Shown here in pieces: positions 1 to 8,391 of a DNA stretch of 64,000 bases. Under the pieces are notes generated by a model. It saw only the letters and a list, made by a program, of their open reading frames with translations. It was not told the DNA's origin and ran no database searches. How positions within the stretch are numbered: the first letter of the stretch is position 1; the number at the start of each line of letters is the position of its first letter. Source of the DNA: Bacillota bacterium (lineage in GTDB: Bacteria; Bacillota; Clostridia; Lachnospirales; Lachnospiraceae); the NCBI GenBank assembly GCA_023399055.1, contig JAEWQV010000013.1:62001-126000 (forward strand). The letters are read 5' to 3'. A program made the position numbers and the translations under genes.

Positions 1-321
1 GTAAAGGTACTTCCCGCAGCTAAGAATTCAAAATCAAGTGTAATCTGCGAGGCTCTTATGCTTGATAACCTCTCCCGCTCCGATACGATTCCAAGTATGG
101 ATATAAGAAATGATGAGGTGGATATCGGCCACGAGGCTAAAATTGGCCGTATTAGTGAAGGTTCTATCTTCTATCTGATGAGTCGCGGCTTGAGTGAAGA
201 AGAAGCAAAAGCTCTGATTGTACGCGGATTCGTTGAACCATTAACAAAGGAACTTCCGCTGGAATATGCCGTTGAAATGAACCGGTTGATTGGGTTGGAG
301 CTGGAAGGAACTATAGGTTAG
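1..321 (+). CDS. sufB: Fe-S cluster assembly scaffold SufB, C-terminal part (gene starts before the window)
   Basis: The frame is open from base 1, so this is the C-terminal ~106 residues of a gene that begins upstream. The segment VICEALMLDNLSRSD, followed by DIGHEAKIGRISEGSIFYLM and the SRGLSEEEAKALIVRGF helix, is typical of the SufB C-terminus, where the beta-helix ends and the helical tail begins. SufB is the core of the cytoplasmic SufBC2D scaffold that builds Fe-S clusters. sufD follows after 12 bases, then sufS and sufU; sufC is expected just upstream of the window, as in many clostridia. There is no sign of damage. The SufB/SufD paralogy leaves little doubt, because the next gene is clearly the diverged SufD. 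Confidence 0.95.
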   Translation, partial: VKVLPAAKNSKSSVICEALMLDNLSRSDTIPSMDIRNDEVDIGHEAKIGRISEGSIFYLMSRGLSEEEAKALIVRGFVEPLTKELPLEYAVEMNRLIGLELEGTIG

Positions 322-333
322 GGAGGTGACATT

Positions 334-1404
334 ATGAAATTTACAAAGCTTAACGAATTACAAATACCCACCTGGCGATGGCTTCACCTTAACTCCTCAG
401 AGCTAGAGGTGGAAACAGAGCTTGACATTCCATATCAGGGCGGTGTTATTTCAGCAGAAGAATCAATGATAAAAATTGAAAAGTATGTGGCTGCACCAGC
501 CCTCGATAACATACCTGATGACGTAAAGCGCATGTATGAATTTGTACTTAAGAATAATAACTATGGACTCACAGTGACCATTCCTACAGGTATTAAGGTG
601 ACCGAGCCGATTATATTGGAGTTTGAGCTGGATGATACCTCCCCGGTACTCATTGATTTTCTCCACATCAAAGCCGAGGCAGGCAGCTATGCAGATATTA
701 TTGTCAATTACCGTGCCACTGGTAAAGAACCTCATTTTCATAATGGCTTTGCTTGTCTGCAGGCTGCAAAGGATTCCCAGGTGCGTTTGATAAAAGCCCA
801 AATGTTAGGTGAAAATGACACACACATTGATAACAATGCTGTTCAGGTTGAAGCAAACGGACAAGGGGATCTTATCTTTTGTGAACTAGGCAGTGGCCAG
901 ATTACTGCTGGCTGTAATGTTGCTCTATCCGGGACTGAGAGCCGCAGTGAATTGCAATCCCTCTATCTTGGTGATGGGAATCGAAAACTGGACTTTAATT
1001 ACCGTATGGAACTTGGTGGTAAAGAATCTGATGGAAAAATCATTGTAAGAGGTGCTCTTGCAGGTGAGGCGAAAAAGACCTTGAAAAGTAATCTGGATTT
1101 TATCCGTGGAGCCTCTGGTTCAAAAGGCAGTGAGGAAGAAATTGTCCTTACCTTAAGCGACCGAGCGATTAATCTTTCCGTTCCTCTGCTCCTTTGCGGT
1201 GAGGATAATGTGGAAGGTTCCCATGCTACCTCCAGTGGTAAACCAAGTGCTTCAAAGCTCTTCTACCTAATGAGCAGAGGATTGTCGGAAAAGGAAGCGA
1301 AACACCTTCTTGTGGAAGCTTCCTTCACTCCAATTCTTGCTAAGCTTTCATCAAATGAGCTTAAGGATATTGTGAAGGAACGAATTCGTGAGGTATTAGG
1401 TTGA
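334..1404 (+). CDS. sufD: Fe-S cluster assembly protein SufD
   Basis: A 356-residue SufBD-family protein, the partner of SufB in the scaffold complex. The C-terminal helix YLMSRGLSEKEAKHLLVEAS mirrors that of SufB upstream, and the middle (about residues 100-290) is the repetitive beta-helix, with patches such as AEAGSYADIIVNY and GDLIFCELGSGQ. It is a little shorter than enterobacterial SufD, as usual in Firmicutes. A strong GGAGGTGA site lies 5 bases before the ATG. It follows sufB by 12 bases and precedes sufS by about 80 bases, consistent with one suf transcript. SufD rather than a second SufB is inferred from order and divergence. Confidence 0.93.
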   Translation: MKFTKLNELQIPTWRWLHLNSSELEVETELDIPYQGGVISAEESMIKIEKYVAAPALDNIPDDVKRMYEFVLKNNNYGLTVTIPTGIKVTEPIILEFELDDTSPVLIDFLHIKAEAGSYADIIVNYRATGKEPHFHNGFACLQAAKDSQVRLIKAQMLGENDTHIDNNAVQVEANGQGDLIFCELGSGQITAGCNVALSGTESRSELQSLYLGDGNRKLDFNYRMELGGKESDGKIIVRGALAGEAKKTLKSNLDFIRGASGSKGSEEEIVLTLSDRAINLSVPLLLCGEDNVEGSHATSSGKPSASKLFYLMSRGLSEKEAKHLLVEASFTPILAKLSSNELKDIVKERIREVLG

Positions 1405-1486
1405 AAATAAATTTTCAACCAGCAAAAAGCACGGAGCTTGCATTTCACTTAGTATTTAAGCTGCCTGACGGCAGCGTGGAGGTTTT

Positions 1487-2767
1487 ATGATAGATAGTAC
1501 AGAACAACTAGAAAACAACGCACTTTTAAAAGACTTAAAGTACATTGATTATATGAAGGATTTTCCGTTACTCCTGCAAAAAGATGAGGACGGGCGAACC
1601 CTTGCTTACCTGGATAATGCCGCAACTACCCAAAAACCTAATCAAGTTATTGATGCGGTTTGCGACTATTACAAAACCTATAATTCGAATCCTCATCGGG
1701 GAACGTACTCGATTAGTGTCCGAGTAACAGAAATGTTTGAACAGGTACGTCGTAAGGTAGCCAATTTTATCGGCTCTGAAGAGACAGAAGAAATTGTCTT
1801 TACATCCGGAACTACAGATTCTATTAATCTGGTTGCTCTAAGCTACGGTGAACAGATTCTAGAACAGGGAGATGAAATTCTTATCTCTGTTTTAGAACAC
1901 CACAGTAACTTATTGCCCTGGCAGCGTCTTGCTAAGCGTAAAAAAGCAAAACTGAACTATTTGATACCTGATTCAAACGGGTTCCTTTCGTTAGAAGAAG
2001 TTAAGAATAAACTTAGCCCTCGTACAAAAATTGTGGCTATCACTCAGGTTTCCAATGTACTCGGGGTTGTTAATCCAATTAGTGAAATCACCGATTTAGC
2101 ACATAAGCAAGGTGCTGTTGTCGTATTAGATGCCGCCCAAAGCATTCCTCATATGTCTGTAAATGTCAGAGATCTTAATGTGGATTTCATGGCATTTTCC
2201 GGTCATAAGATGCTGGCACCTGCTGGAATTGGAGTCTTGTATGGAAAAAAGGAATATCTTCGGCTTATGGAGCCACTTCGAATTGGAGGGGGCATTGTGG
2301 AAGAGGTAACGAAAGATACCGTCCGTTATTTGGATGCTCCCTGGAAGTTTGAAGCCGGTACTCAAAATGCGGAAGGTGTCATCGGTTTGGGGGCTGCGAT
2401 TGACTATCTTGAGACGATTGGCATGCCTACAATAGAAAATAAGGAGCGCAGCCTTATAGCATATGCCTTTGATAAACTTTCCTCGCTCCCTGAAATCGAG
2501 CTATACGGAGGTAAAAACGTAACAGATAGAACAGGAATTCTGTCCTTTAATGTAACTGAGGTGCATCCACATGATACGGCTACAATCCTTGCCTCCCATG
2601 GGGTTGCTGTCCGAGCTGGTCATCACTGTGCTCAGCCTCTGATGGCTCATATGGGAGTCAATGCTACCTGCCGAATGAGCCTGTACTTCTATAACACTGA
2701 AGAGGATATCGACCGCCTGGTAAATGCATTGAAAATAGTGAAAGGAGTCCTTGGTCTTGAATCTTAA
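1487..2767 (+). CDS. sufS: Cysteine desulfurase SufS
   Basis: A 426-residue class V aminotransferase-fold, PLP-dependent cysteine desulfurase that mobilises sulfur from cysteine for Fe-S assembly. The PLP lysine is K241 in FSGHKMLAPAG, the histidines in LEHHSNLLPW stack on and orient the cofactor, and the catalytic cysteine is C381 in RAGHHCAQPLM; the RxGxxC form is the SufS (group II) signature rather than NifS/IscS. The N-terminus is about 20 residues longer than in many SufS proteins. A GGAGG site lies 5 bases before the ATG. The end overlaps the TTG start of sufU by 11 bases, suggesting translational coupling with its sulfur acceptor. Confidence 0.96.
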   Translation: MIDSTEQLENNALLKDLKYIDYMKDFPLLLQKDEDGRTLAYLDNAATTQKPNQVIDAVCDYYKTYNSNPHRGTYSISVRVTEMFEQVRRKVANFIGSEETEEIVFTSGTTDSINLVALSYGEQILEQGDEILISVLEHHSNLLPWQRLAKRKKAKLNYLIPDSNGFLSLEEVKNKLSPRTKIVAITQVSNVLGVVNPISEITDLAHKQGAVVVLDAAQSIPHMSVNVRDLNVDFMAFSGHKMLAPAGIGVLYGKKEYLRLMEPLRIGGGIVEEVTKDTVRYLDAPWKFEAGTQNAEGVIGLGAAIDYLETIGMPTIENKERSLIAYAFDKLSSLPEIELYGGKNVTDRTGILSFNVTEVHPHDTATILASHGVAVRAGHHCAQPLMAHMGVNATCRMSLYFYNTEEDIDRLVNALKIVKGVLGLES

Positions 2768-3191
2768 CGAACTATATTCCCAAGCAATCAAAGATCATAA
2801 TTTATCCCATCATAACAAGCACGCACTGGAGAATGCCAGCTTGGAACTGCCCGGAAGAAACCCAAGCTGTGGGGATGAAATTACGTTGTTTTTAAAATTG
2901 GAGGATGGTATCCTTGCCGATGCTTCCTTTACTGGAGTTGGCTGTGCCATCTCACAAGCCTCTGTTTCTATTATGATTGATCTGATAAAGGGAAAAACTC
3001 CACAGGAAGCAAAAGAACTATGCGAGCTATTCCTTCGTATGATACGCCACTCTCCTCTTACAGAGGAAGAGTTGGAGAAACTGGATGAGGCAGTTGCACT
3101 TTCCAATGTTTCCACTATGCCGGCGAGAGTAAAATGTGCTACAATGCCCTGGCATACACTTGAGGTGGCCTTAGAGACTACTACTGAGTAA
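2757..3191 (+). CDS. sufU: Zinc-dependent sulfurtransferase SufU
   Basis: About 144 residues, IscU-like, of the SufU type that accepts persulfide sulfur from SufS. The zinc ligands are visible: C38 and D40 in NPSCGDE, C63 in GVGCAIS and C127 in RVKCATMPW. The insert between the second and third ligands is typical of SufU rather than IscU. The start is a TTG; an in-frame TTG also occurs at 2751, but the AGGAG at 2743-2747 is spaced 9 bases from 2757 and only 3 from 2751, and starting at 2757 gives the family-typical MNLNELY. It is the last gene of the suf operon and is followed by a hairpin. Confidence 0.93.
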   Translation: MNLNELYSQAIKDHNLSHHNKHALENASLELPGRNPSCGDEITLFLKLEDGILADASFTGVGCAISQASVSIMIDLIKGKTPQEAKELCELFLRMIRHSPLTEEELEKLDEAVALSNVSTMPARVKCATMPWHTLEVALETTTE

Positions 3192-3210
3192 CGCAGTTAA
3201 TTAAAGCAAT

Positions 3211-3242
3211 AAGGAAGAGGCTGTTGCAACAACCTCTTCCTT
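3211..3242 (+). terminator. Hairpin after the suf operon
   Basis: Ten-base perfect arms (AAGGAAGAGG / CCTCTTCCTT) close a loop that is itself nearly self-complementary around TTGCAA. It lies 19 bases past the sufU stop. There is no proper T-run on the plus strand, so it may act as a bidirectional stop between the convergent suf operon and the GH2 gene. Its GCTGTTGCAA core resembles the arm ends of the repeats at 20577 and 57927. Confidence 0.55.
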
Positions 3243-3347
3243 AAAACCCATCTTCAGAAATAATATAAGCAAAACTCCGTTTCATATCCATCATTTCTTT
3301 GATGACATTGATCAAAGAATCCTAATTAAACAATAATTTTCCTTACT

Positions 3348-5012
3348 CTAATTATTATGAAAAATACGATTCACTACATCATAGGAAAATTTTCTTCTGC
3401 GGTACTCATCAACAATCCCCTTATTGTTCATTGTTCTTGGCCTTGTACCAAACCACTCATCGCTAATACGAATATCACAAAATTGCCATACATATACACC
3501 TATACAGTCCTCATATCCTAACACTGCTGTCAGCTGTTTTTCTAGCGTTTCTGCTTGATACTCTTCTGTCCATTTCGAATGCTGAGGGTTTCTATACCCA
3601 TACAGACCAGCTGCACCAATCTCAGTAATCATAAACGGTTTGCCTGCACCTTCTGTTTCCTTTTGCACCCATTGATATAAATCATCTAAATACTGATCCG
3701 CAGGCGTGTCATGATACCAAAGTGGATAAATATTATAAGACACCACATCTGGCAAACCAAAACTTATGTCCGTCTTAAACTTGCAACTGGCAAATGAATG
3801 TGGTCTTGATGTATCTAATTGCTTAATTAAATCAAACTGCTTACTATAACATTCTCTTCCATATTCACTGTCACTGGCACATTCATTTAAGATACCCCAT
3901 ATATAAATGGAAGGATGATTGTAGTGAGCTGGTATCATTTCTTTAATAACAGTTTCTGCCTGAGCTTCAAAGTTAGGATTTAGCATATCAGCCTCACTTA
4001 ATCCTCTGGCATGATTTTCTTCCCAGACTAATATCCCCTGCTCATCGCATAAATCTAATAATAGTTCATCGTTAGGATAGTGAGCGGTTCTTATAGAGTT
4101 TGCTCCTAAATGCTTTATAATCTCCAGGTCTGCTGCTATAGCTGCATAGGGCAATGCGCATCCAAACTGGGGATGATCCTCATGACGACAAAGGCCTTTA
4201 ATCTTTATTTTATTTCCATTGATACAAATATTTTTCCCTTCTATCGTCACTTGTCTAAACCCGAATCTATCAATATAATCGTCTTTCACCACTCCATCTT
4301 TTAGAAGAAAAGCTTTCGCATAATATAGATTAGGTGTTTCTATCGTCCAAGGTGAAACCTCCTCAAATTCTCCAATTAACTCAACGATAGTTTCTGCTCC
4401 AGGTTCCATAGATACATTCTTCCAGTGCATAGTTTTGTTGCCAATCTCTACATCAACATCATATGCAATATTTACGCCCGATATATTTTCTATACTTACT
4501 TCTATTTTTGCTTTCCATATTCCGTTATCAAAAAACGGTGTGACGTGTATCCACTTTATATAAGCATCTCCCACATGTTCCAGTATAACTGGTCTGCTTA
4601 CACCTCCGTAAGACATATAGTCATTTGGAATATGCAATGCACTTTTTTCACTAAATCTATTATCCGCTTTTATAGTCAGTGTGTGCATACCCTTTTCTAA
4701 ATTTTTTACAATAGCGCTGAAAATCGTATAAGCATTGTAATGGCTTGCTATCTCTTTTCCATCTACATATACCGTAGCAGTGTGGCTTACACCTTTAAAC
4801 TCAAGGCGGATATTTCCCTCTGTCTCAAAACTGGTCGTATACTCTGCCTCACCTCTATATCCTGTAAATTCGGGGTGGTTTTCCCAACAACAAGGAGTTA
4901 CTACCTGATATATTTTCCCTGCATTTTTTCCCTGGCACGGTATGAAACTCCATAGCTTTCCTGTTAACTCTTTATGTTTTCTTATTCTGTGAGTATCAAA
5001 AGTTCTTATCAT
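3348..5012 (-). CDS. GH2 family beta-glycosidase (beta-glucuronidase/beta-galactosidase-like)
   Basis: A 554-residue cytoplasmic glycoside hydrolase, family 2. The domain order is: jelly-roll sugar-binding domain at about residues 15-150, immunoglobulin-like domain at about 150-255, and TIM barrel from about 258. The acid/base is E377 in IWGILNECAS and the nucleophile is E464 in PFMITEIGAAG. The NSIRTAHYP strand (about 305-313) is the usual GH2 barrel motif. The length and compactness match the beta-glucuronidase subgroup more than LacZ. There is no signal peptide, so the substrate must be imported or generated inside. The gene stands alone and diverges from an AraC regulator across 350 bases, which likely controls it. 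The exact sugar specificity cannot be read from the sequence. Confidence 0.85.
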   Translation of the reverse strand: MIRTFDTHRIRKHKELTGKLWSFIPCQGKNAGKIYQVVTPCCWENHPEFTGYRGEAEYTTSFETEGNIRLEFKGVSHTATVYVDGKEIASHYNAYTIFSAIVKNLEKGMHTLTIKADNRFSEKSALHIPNDYMSYGGVSRPVILEHVGDAYIKWIHVTPFFDNGIWKAKIEVSIENISGVNIAYDVDVEIGNKTMHWKNVSMEPGAETIVELIGEFEEVSPWTIETPNLYYAKAFLLKDGVVKDDYIDRFGFRQVTIEGKNICINGNKIKIKGLCRHEDHPQFGCALPYAAIAADLEIIKHLGANSIRTAHYPNDELLLDLCDEQGILVWEENHARGLSEADMLNPNFEAQAETVIKEMIPAHYNHPSIYIWGILNECASDSEYGRECYSKQFDLIKQLDTSRPHSFASCKFKTDISFGLPDVVSYNIYPLWYHDTPADQYLDDLYQWVQKETEGAGKPFMITEIGAAGLYGYRNPQHSKWTEEYQAETLEKQLTAVLGYEDCIGVYVWQFCDIRISDEWFGTRPRTMNNKGIVDEYRRRKFSYDVVNRIFHNN

Positions 5013-5361
5013 ATTTTCTCCATTCCTAGAAATATACTTGATTCTCTTAGGTTACTTAACTATCCAAAGATACCATACCTATAAATTCGCTTGTGCTTGT
5101 TATGCATATTAGTTCTGATGATATATTCTCATCTCTTAAGAGAAAAATGAATATCATTTGACAGTCACAATGACCCACAACATTCTCTTATCTTTTGATT
5201 GATTAATTTAATATATTTATATCTCTTTGACATCACAAATTCAATGAATTATACTAATACAAAATTGATGTATTCTAATATTTTAAGTACACCTAAAAGT
5301 CAGAAGAAAGGAAGTAATCCAACTATCCCCTTAAGAGGATACCTGGATTATACATTGAAAT
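5013..5361. promoter_or_regulatory. Divergent promoter region between the GH2 gene and the AraC gene
   Basis: These 349 AT-rich bases carry no credible gene. They separate the GH2 gene (left) from its presumed AraC regulator (right) and must contain both promoters. I could not define convincing -35/-10 pairs. The only strong structure is the inverted repeat at 5316-5349 just before the AraC start. Confidence 0.5.
5316..5349 (+). promoter_or_regulatory. Imperfect inverted repeat between a ribosome site and the AraC start codon
   Basis: Two 17-base arms abut (14 of 17 pair), centred near 5332. A good ribosome-site sequence (AGAAAGGAAG, about 5305-5314) lies directly upstream of the hairpin, and the ATG at 5362 lies 12 bases downstream of it. 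No Shine-Dalgarno sequence is present at normal spacing. Folding of the hairpin would bring the site into range; alternatively it is an operator. Confidence 0.45.
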
Positions 5362-6210
5362 ATGATTCAGATACTTAGACTTGGCGAAAATGCAACTCAT
5401 GCTTCTTCCTTTAAAGTGGACAGGCCACAAGGTTATCCAGTTTATCTTATTTTACTTGTAAAAACACCAGCCAACTTTTACATAGATAACGAATGGTGCA
5501 GTACCCCTGGTGATGTAGCAGTTATCTTTAAGCCAGGACAGAAGCACTTATATTCTGCGGCTGGTTCTATTCAAGATAGTTTTATGAAAAAAGACCCCTT
5601 ATATCCTGCAGAAAATATGGATGGTGTCAATCACGCTGCTTATATAGACGACTGGGCACATATTGAGAGTTCAACGCCTATTTTGCCAGAACATTTCCCC
5701 TATGGTCAACCTATTGTTTTACATAACCCTAGTATGTACTATGATTTATTTCATCTAATTAACAATGAATTTTTCGGCATTTCACCACACAAAAAGACCA
5801 TTATAGATAATCTTACAAATGCATTAATTCATAAGATTTCAGATGAGAGTAACACAAACAAATTTCCTAGCATTTACTACGATTTAGTATCATTGCGCGA
5901 AAATATATATTCCTTTCCCACTTTTGAATGGAGCACTGAATATATGGCAAATTCTTTACACATTAGTACTGGGTATTTTCACTCCTTATACAAAAAATAC
6001 TTTAATACCACCTGCATAGCTGATGTAATACATAGCAGAATTCAATCTGCCTGCGAGCTTCTCACATCTACAGATAAGCCAGTGGATGAGATAGGCATAT
6101 TATGCGGATATAACAATACCGAACATTTTATCAGACAATTTAAGAGGGAGCAGAATATCACTCCCTCTCACTACCGAAAAAATATGATTTACCCAAAATC
6201 AATGGTTTGA
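5362..6210 (+). CDS. AraC family transcriptional regulator
   Basis: A 282-residue regulator. Residues 1-150 form a cupin-like ligand-binding domain (GDVAVIFKPGQKHLYSAAG). The last ~95 residues are the double helix-turn-helix, with ISTGYFHSLYKKYF as the first and CGYNNTEHFIRQFKREQNIT as the second, ending in the canonical PSHYRK. An in-frame stop at 5356 leaves 5362 as the only upstream ATG. The gene diverges from the GH2 glycosidase, which it likely regulates in response to a sugar. It ends 13 bases before the convergent permease gene. A decayed copy of a related gene occurs at 63079-63180. Confidence 0.88.
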   Translation: MIQILRLGENATHASSFKVDRPQGYPVYLILLVKTPANFYIDNEWCSTPGDVAVIFKPGQKHLYSAAGSIQDSFMKKDPLYPAENMDGVNHAAYIDDWAHIESSTPILPEHFPYGQPIVLHNPSMYYDLFHLINNEFFGISPHKKTIIDNLTNALIHKISDESNTNKFPSIYYDLVSLRENIYSFPTFEWSTEYMANSLHISTGYFHSLYKKYFNTTCIADVIHSRIQSACELLTSTDKPVDEIGILCGYNNTEHFIRQFKREQNITPSHYRKNMIYPKSMV

Positions 6211-6222
6211 TAATCCTTTCAG

Positions 6223-7056
6223 TTATCCCTTCACAGCGCCGGATGTCATACCATTGATCATATATCGGATTAGTATAAAGTATAGAATAACAATTGGTAC
6301 GGCTATAAAGACTGAACCAGCTGCAAATCTTGAAAATTCCGTTTCTCCAAGACTCATTAAACCAACTGCTACTGTATAAAGATCTTTCTCCTTTAGCAAT
6401 AGCTTGGGTAGAAGGAAGTCACTCCAGGGAAATGTAAAGCTGGTAAGCGCCGTATATACAATGATGGGCATGGACAAGGGTAAATTAATTTTTCTAAATA
6501 TCTGAAAATTTGTCGCACCATCAATTTTGGCTGCTTCATCAATGGAGCAATTAATCGTATCAAAGAACCCCTTCTGGGTTAAATACCCCATTGGTGCACA
6601 AGAACTATAAATCAGGATAATTCCCCATAGCTTATTAATCAAACCAAACTGTGTCATTATGATATATACCGCAATCATTCCCATAAAGGAGGGAAACATT
6701 CCAAGTACCAGCGTGGATTTCATAAGCTTCTTTCTGCTGTTAAATTGAAACCTTGACATGGTATAGGCTGTTAATATTACCAGAAACGTTCCAATTAAGC
6801 TGCTAAAAACCGCAATAATCAGCGTATTCATAAACCACTTAGGATAGTTATACATAGTCGTATCCATAAATAGATTTTTAAAGGTATCCAAGCTGTATTG
6901 ACTTGGAAAAAATCCCTCGTAGGAATAGATAGAACCCGATTTACTAAAAGAGGCCAGGATTAACCATAGGCAGGGAAACAGGAATATAATCGCAACTGCA
7001 ATTAAAATCACATGGGTGACTATCGTATCTGCAGAACGTATGATTTTATACTTCAT
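6223..7056 (-). CDS. Maltodextrin ABC transporter permease, MalG type
   Basis: A 277-residue inner-membrane permease with about six transmembrane segments. The EAA loop that contacts the ATPase reads DEAAKIDGATNFQIFRKINL, and the C-terminus ends in SGAVKG, as usual for MalG-type subunits. The start overlaps the stop of the MalF-type gene by 4 bases, so translation is probably coupled. It is the last gene of the leftward operon GH13 - binding protein - MalF - MalG, which points to maltodextrin uptake. No ATPase gene is present in the operon. Confidence 0.9.
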   Translation of the reverse strand: MKYKIIRSADTIVTHVILIAVAIIFLFPCLWLILASFSKSGSIYSYEGFFPSQYSLDTFKNLFMDTTMYNYPKWFMNTLIIAVFSSLIGTFLVILTAYTMSRFQFNSRKKLMKSTLVLGMFPSFMGMIAVYIIMTQFGLINKLWGIILIYSSCAPMGYLTQKGFFDTINCSIDEAAKIDGATNFQIFRKINLPLSMPIIVYTALTSFTFPWSDFLLPKLLLKEKDLYTVAVGLMSLGETEFSRFAAGSVFIAVPIVILYFILIRYMINGMTSGAVKG

Positions 7057-8381
7057 CGGAAAACATCCTCCTCTTTGTAAGATGGTGATTTAACATATAC
7101 CAATAAGGAAATGAACGAGGTAATCAGGAATATTACTAAACTGATGGTTGCACCAATACTATAATAATTGTTGCTGATGGATAAGTTATAGAGCCAGTTA
7201 ATTAATAAGTCTGTATCGCTAGCCAGGAAATAGCCATCCATGTACATTCCGCCACGCAGGAAGAAAAAGATACCAAAGTTATTGAAATTACCAATGAACT
7301 GGGTAATCAATACTGGTGTAGTGGAGAATATAACAAAAGGAAGTATTATTTTCGTAAACTGCTTCCATCTTTTTGCTCCGTCTATCTTAGCTGCCTCCAA
7401 TTGATTTCCATCAAGGTTTGCCAAAATCCCCGTAGACAACAGCATGATTGAAGGTATACTAATCCAAGCATTCACCAGAAGACCAATCAATCTTGCAATC
7501 CATTTTGCATCAATATCTAAAAAACCAACCGCTCTGAAACCCATATCCGTTATAAAATGATTGATAGGACCGCCATAGGAAAACATAAATCGAAAACCCA
7601 GCAAGGTTATGAATCCAGGAACAGCATAGGCTAATACGGGAAAGGCTCTCCAGATTACCTTTCCTTTTACACATTCTTTATTCAAAAGAAGTGCAAGTCC
7701 AAGTCCTGCGAAATAATTCAACAAGGTGGACGACACAGCCCAAATCAGGTTCCAGCCTAATATTTTCCCAAAGGTCGGAGCAAATTTAGATAAGGTAGCT
7801 ATCTGTATAAAATTATCAAACCCTACCCAATCAACTAACTTTGGTGGAACAACATTCCCCCCATAGTTCGTAAATGCTATTGCAATCATGAATACAATAG
7901 GCAATACGCTGAATACCAATACACCAATAATCGGTAGAAACAAAGCTGTTTTATAAAACTTTTTGTCTGTAAACTTCTTGATTTCATCTTTAAAGGCAGG
8001 AGACTTTCCTCCTCGTTCTATCAAAAGCTGCGTTTTATAAGCATCTTTGATATTTGAGATATAACAGCTGATAAAGATAATGATGATTGCAATGGAGAGA
8101 ATACCCATGAGCAGCATAACAACGGAGTTATCCCCTTCAATACCGAACCAGGAATCTGCTTCCTTTGTTCCCAAAGTGAAGAAACCGACAAAGTCGGCAG
8201 CTCCACGAAACAGAAAAAACATAATCCCACATATCAGTATTGCAAGATAGATCAACCCTTTTCCAAGCTGTCCATACATCAATTGACCTAACCCCATAAG
8301 GAATATACTGGCAATTACCTGCTTATTGGCATGTTTCAGAAAAGCCTTTAATGTTTCAATTTTATTTCTTACTATTTTCAT
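7053..8381 (-). CDS. Maltodextrin ABC transporter permease, MalF type
   Basis: A permease of about 442 residues. An N-terminal extension with three predicted membrane spans (about residues 20-130) precedes the standard six-span core, as in MdxF/MalF-type subunits of Firmicutes. The EAA motif is QLEAAKIDGAKRWKQFTKII. An upstream in-frame ATG at 8420 would overlap the binding-protein gene; 8381 is preferred because AGAGGG lies 6 bases upstream and the gene then starts 10 bases after the preceding stop. It pairs with the MalG-type gene, which it overlaps by 4 bases, to form the channel for the lipoprotein encoded upstream. Confidence 0.9.
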   Translation of the reverse strand: MKIVRNKIETLKAFLKHANKQVIASIFLMGLGQLMYGQLGKGLIYLAILICGIMFFLFRGAADFVGFFTLGTKEADSWFGIEGDNSVVMLLMGILSIAIIIIFISCYISNIKDAYKTQLLIERGGKSPAFKDEIKKFTDKKFYKTALFLPIIGVLVFSVLPIVFMIAIAFTNYGGNVVPPKLVDWVGFDNFIQIATLSKFAPTFGKILGWNLIWAVSSTLLNYFAGLGLALLLNKECVKGKVIWRAFPVLAYAVPGFITLLGFRFMFSYGGPINHFITDMGFRAVGFLDIDAKWIARLIGLLVNAWISIPSIMLLSTGILANLDGNQLEAAKIDGAKRWKQFTKIILPFVIFSTTPVLITQFIGNFNNFGIFFFLRGGMYMDGYFLASDTDLLINWLYNLSISNNYYSIGATISLVIFLITSFISLLVYVKSPSYKEEDVFR

Positions 8382-8391
8382 TTTAATCCCT

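Noticed and set aside
463..801. 112-codon minus-strand frame inside sufD
   Set aside because: It is antisense to a conserved gene, has cysteine- and histidine-rich noise composition, and has no ribosome site.
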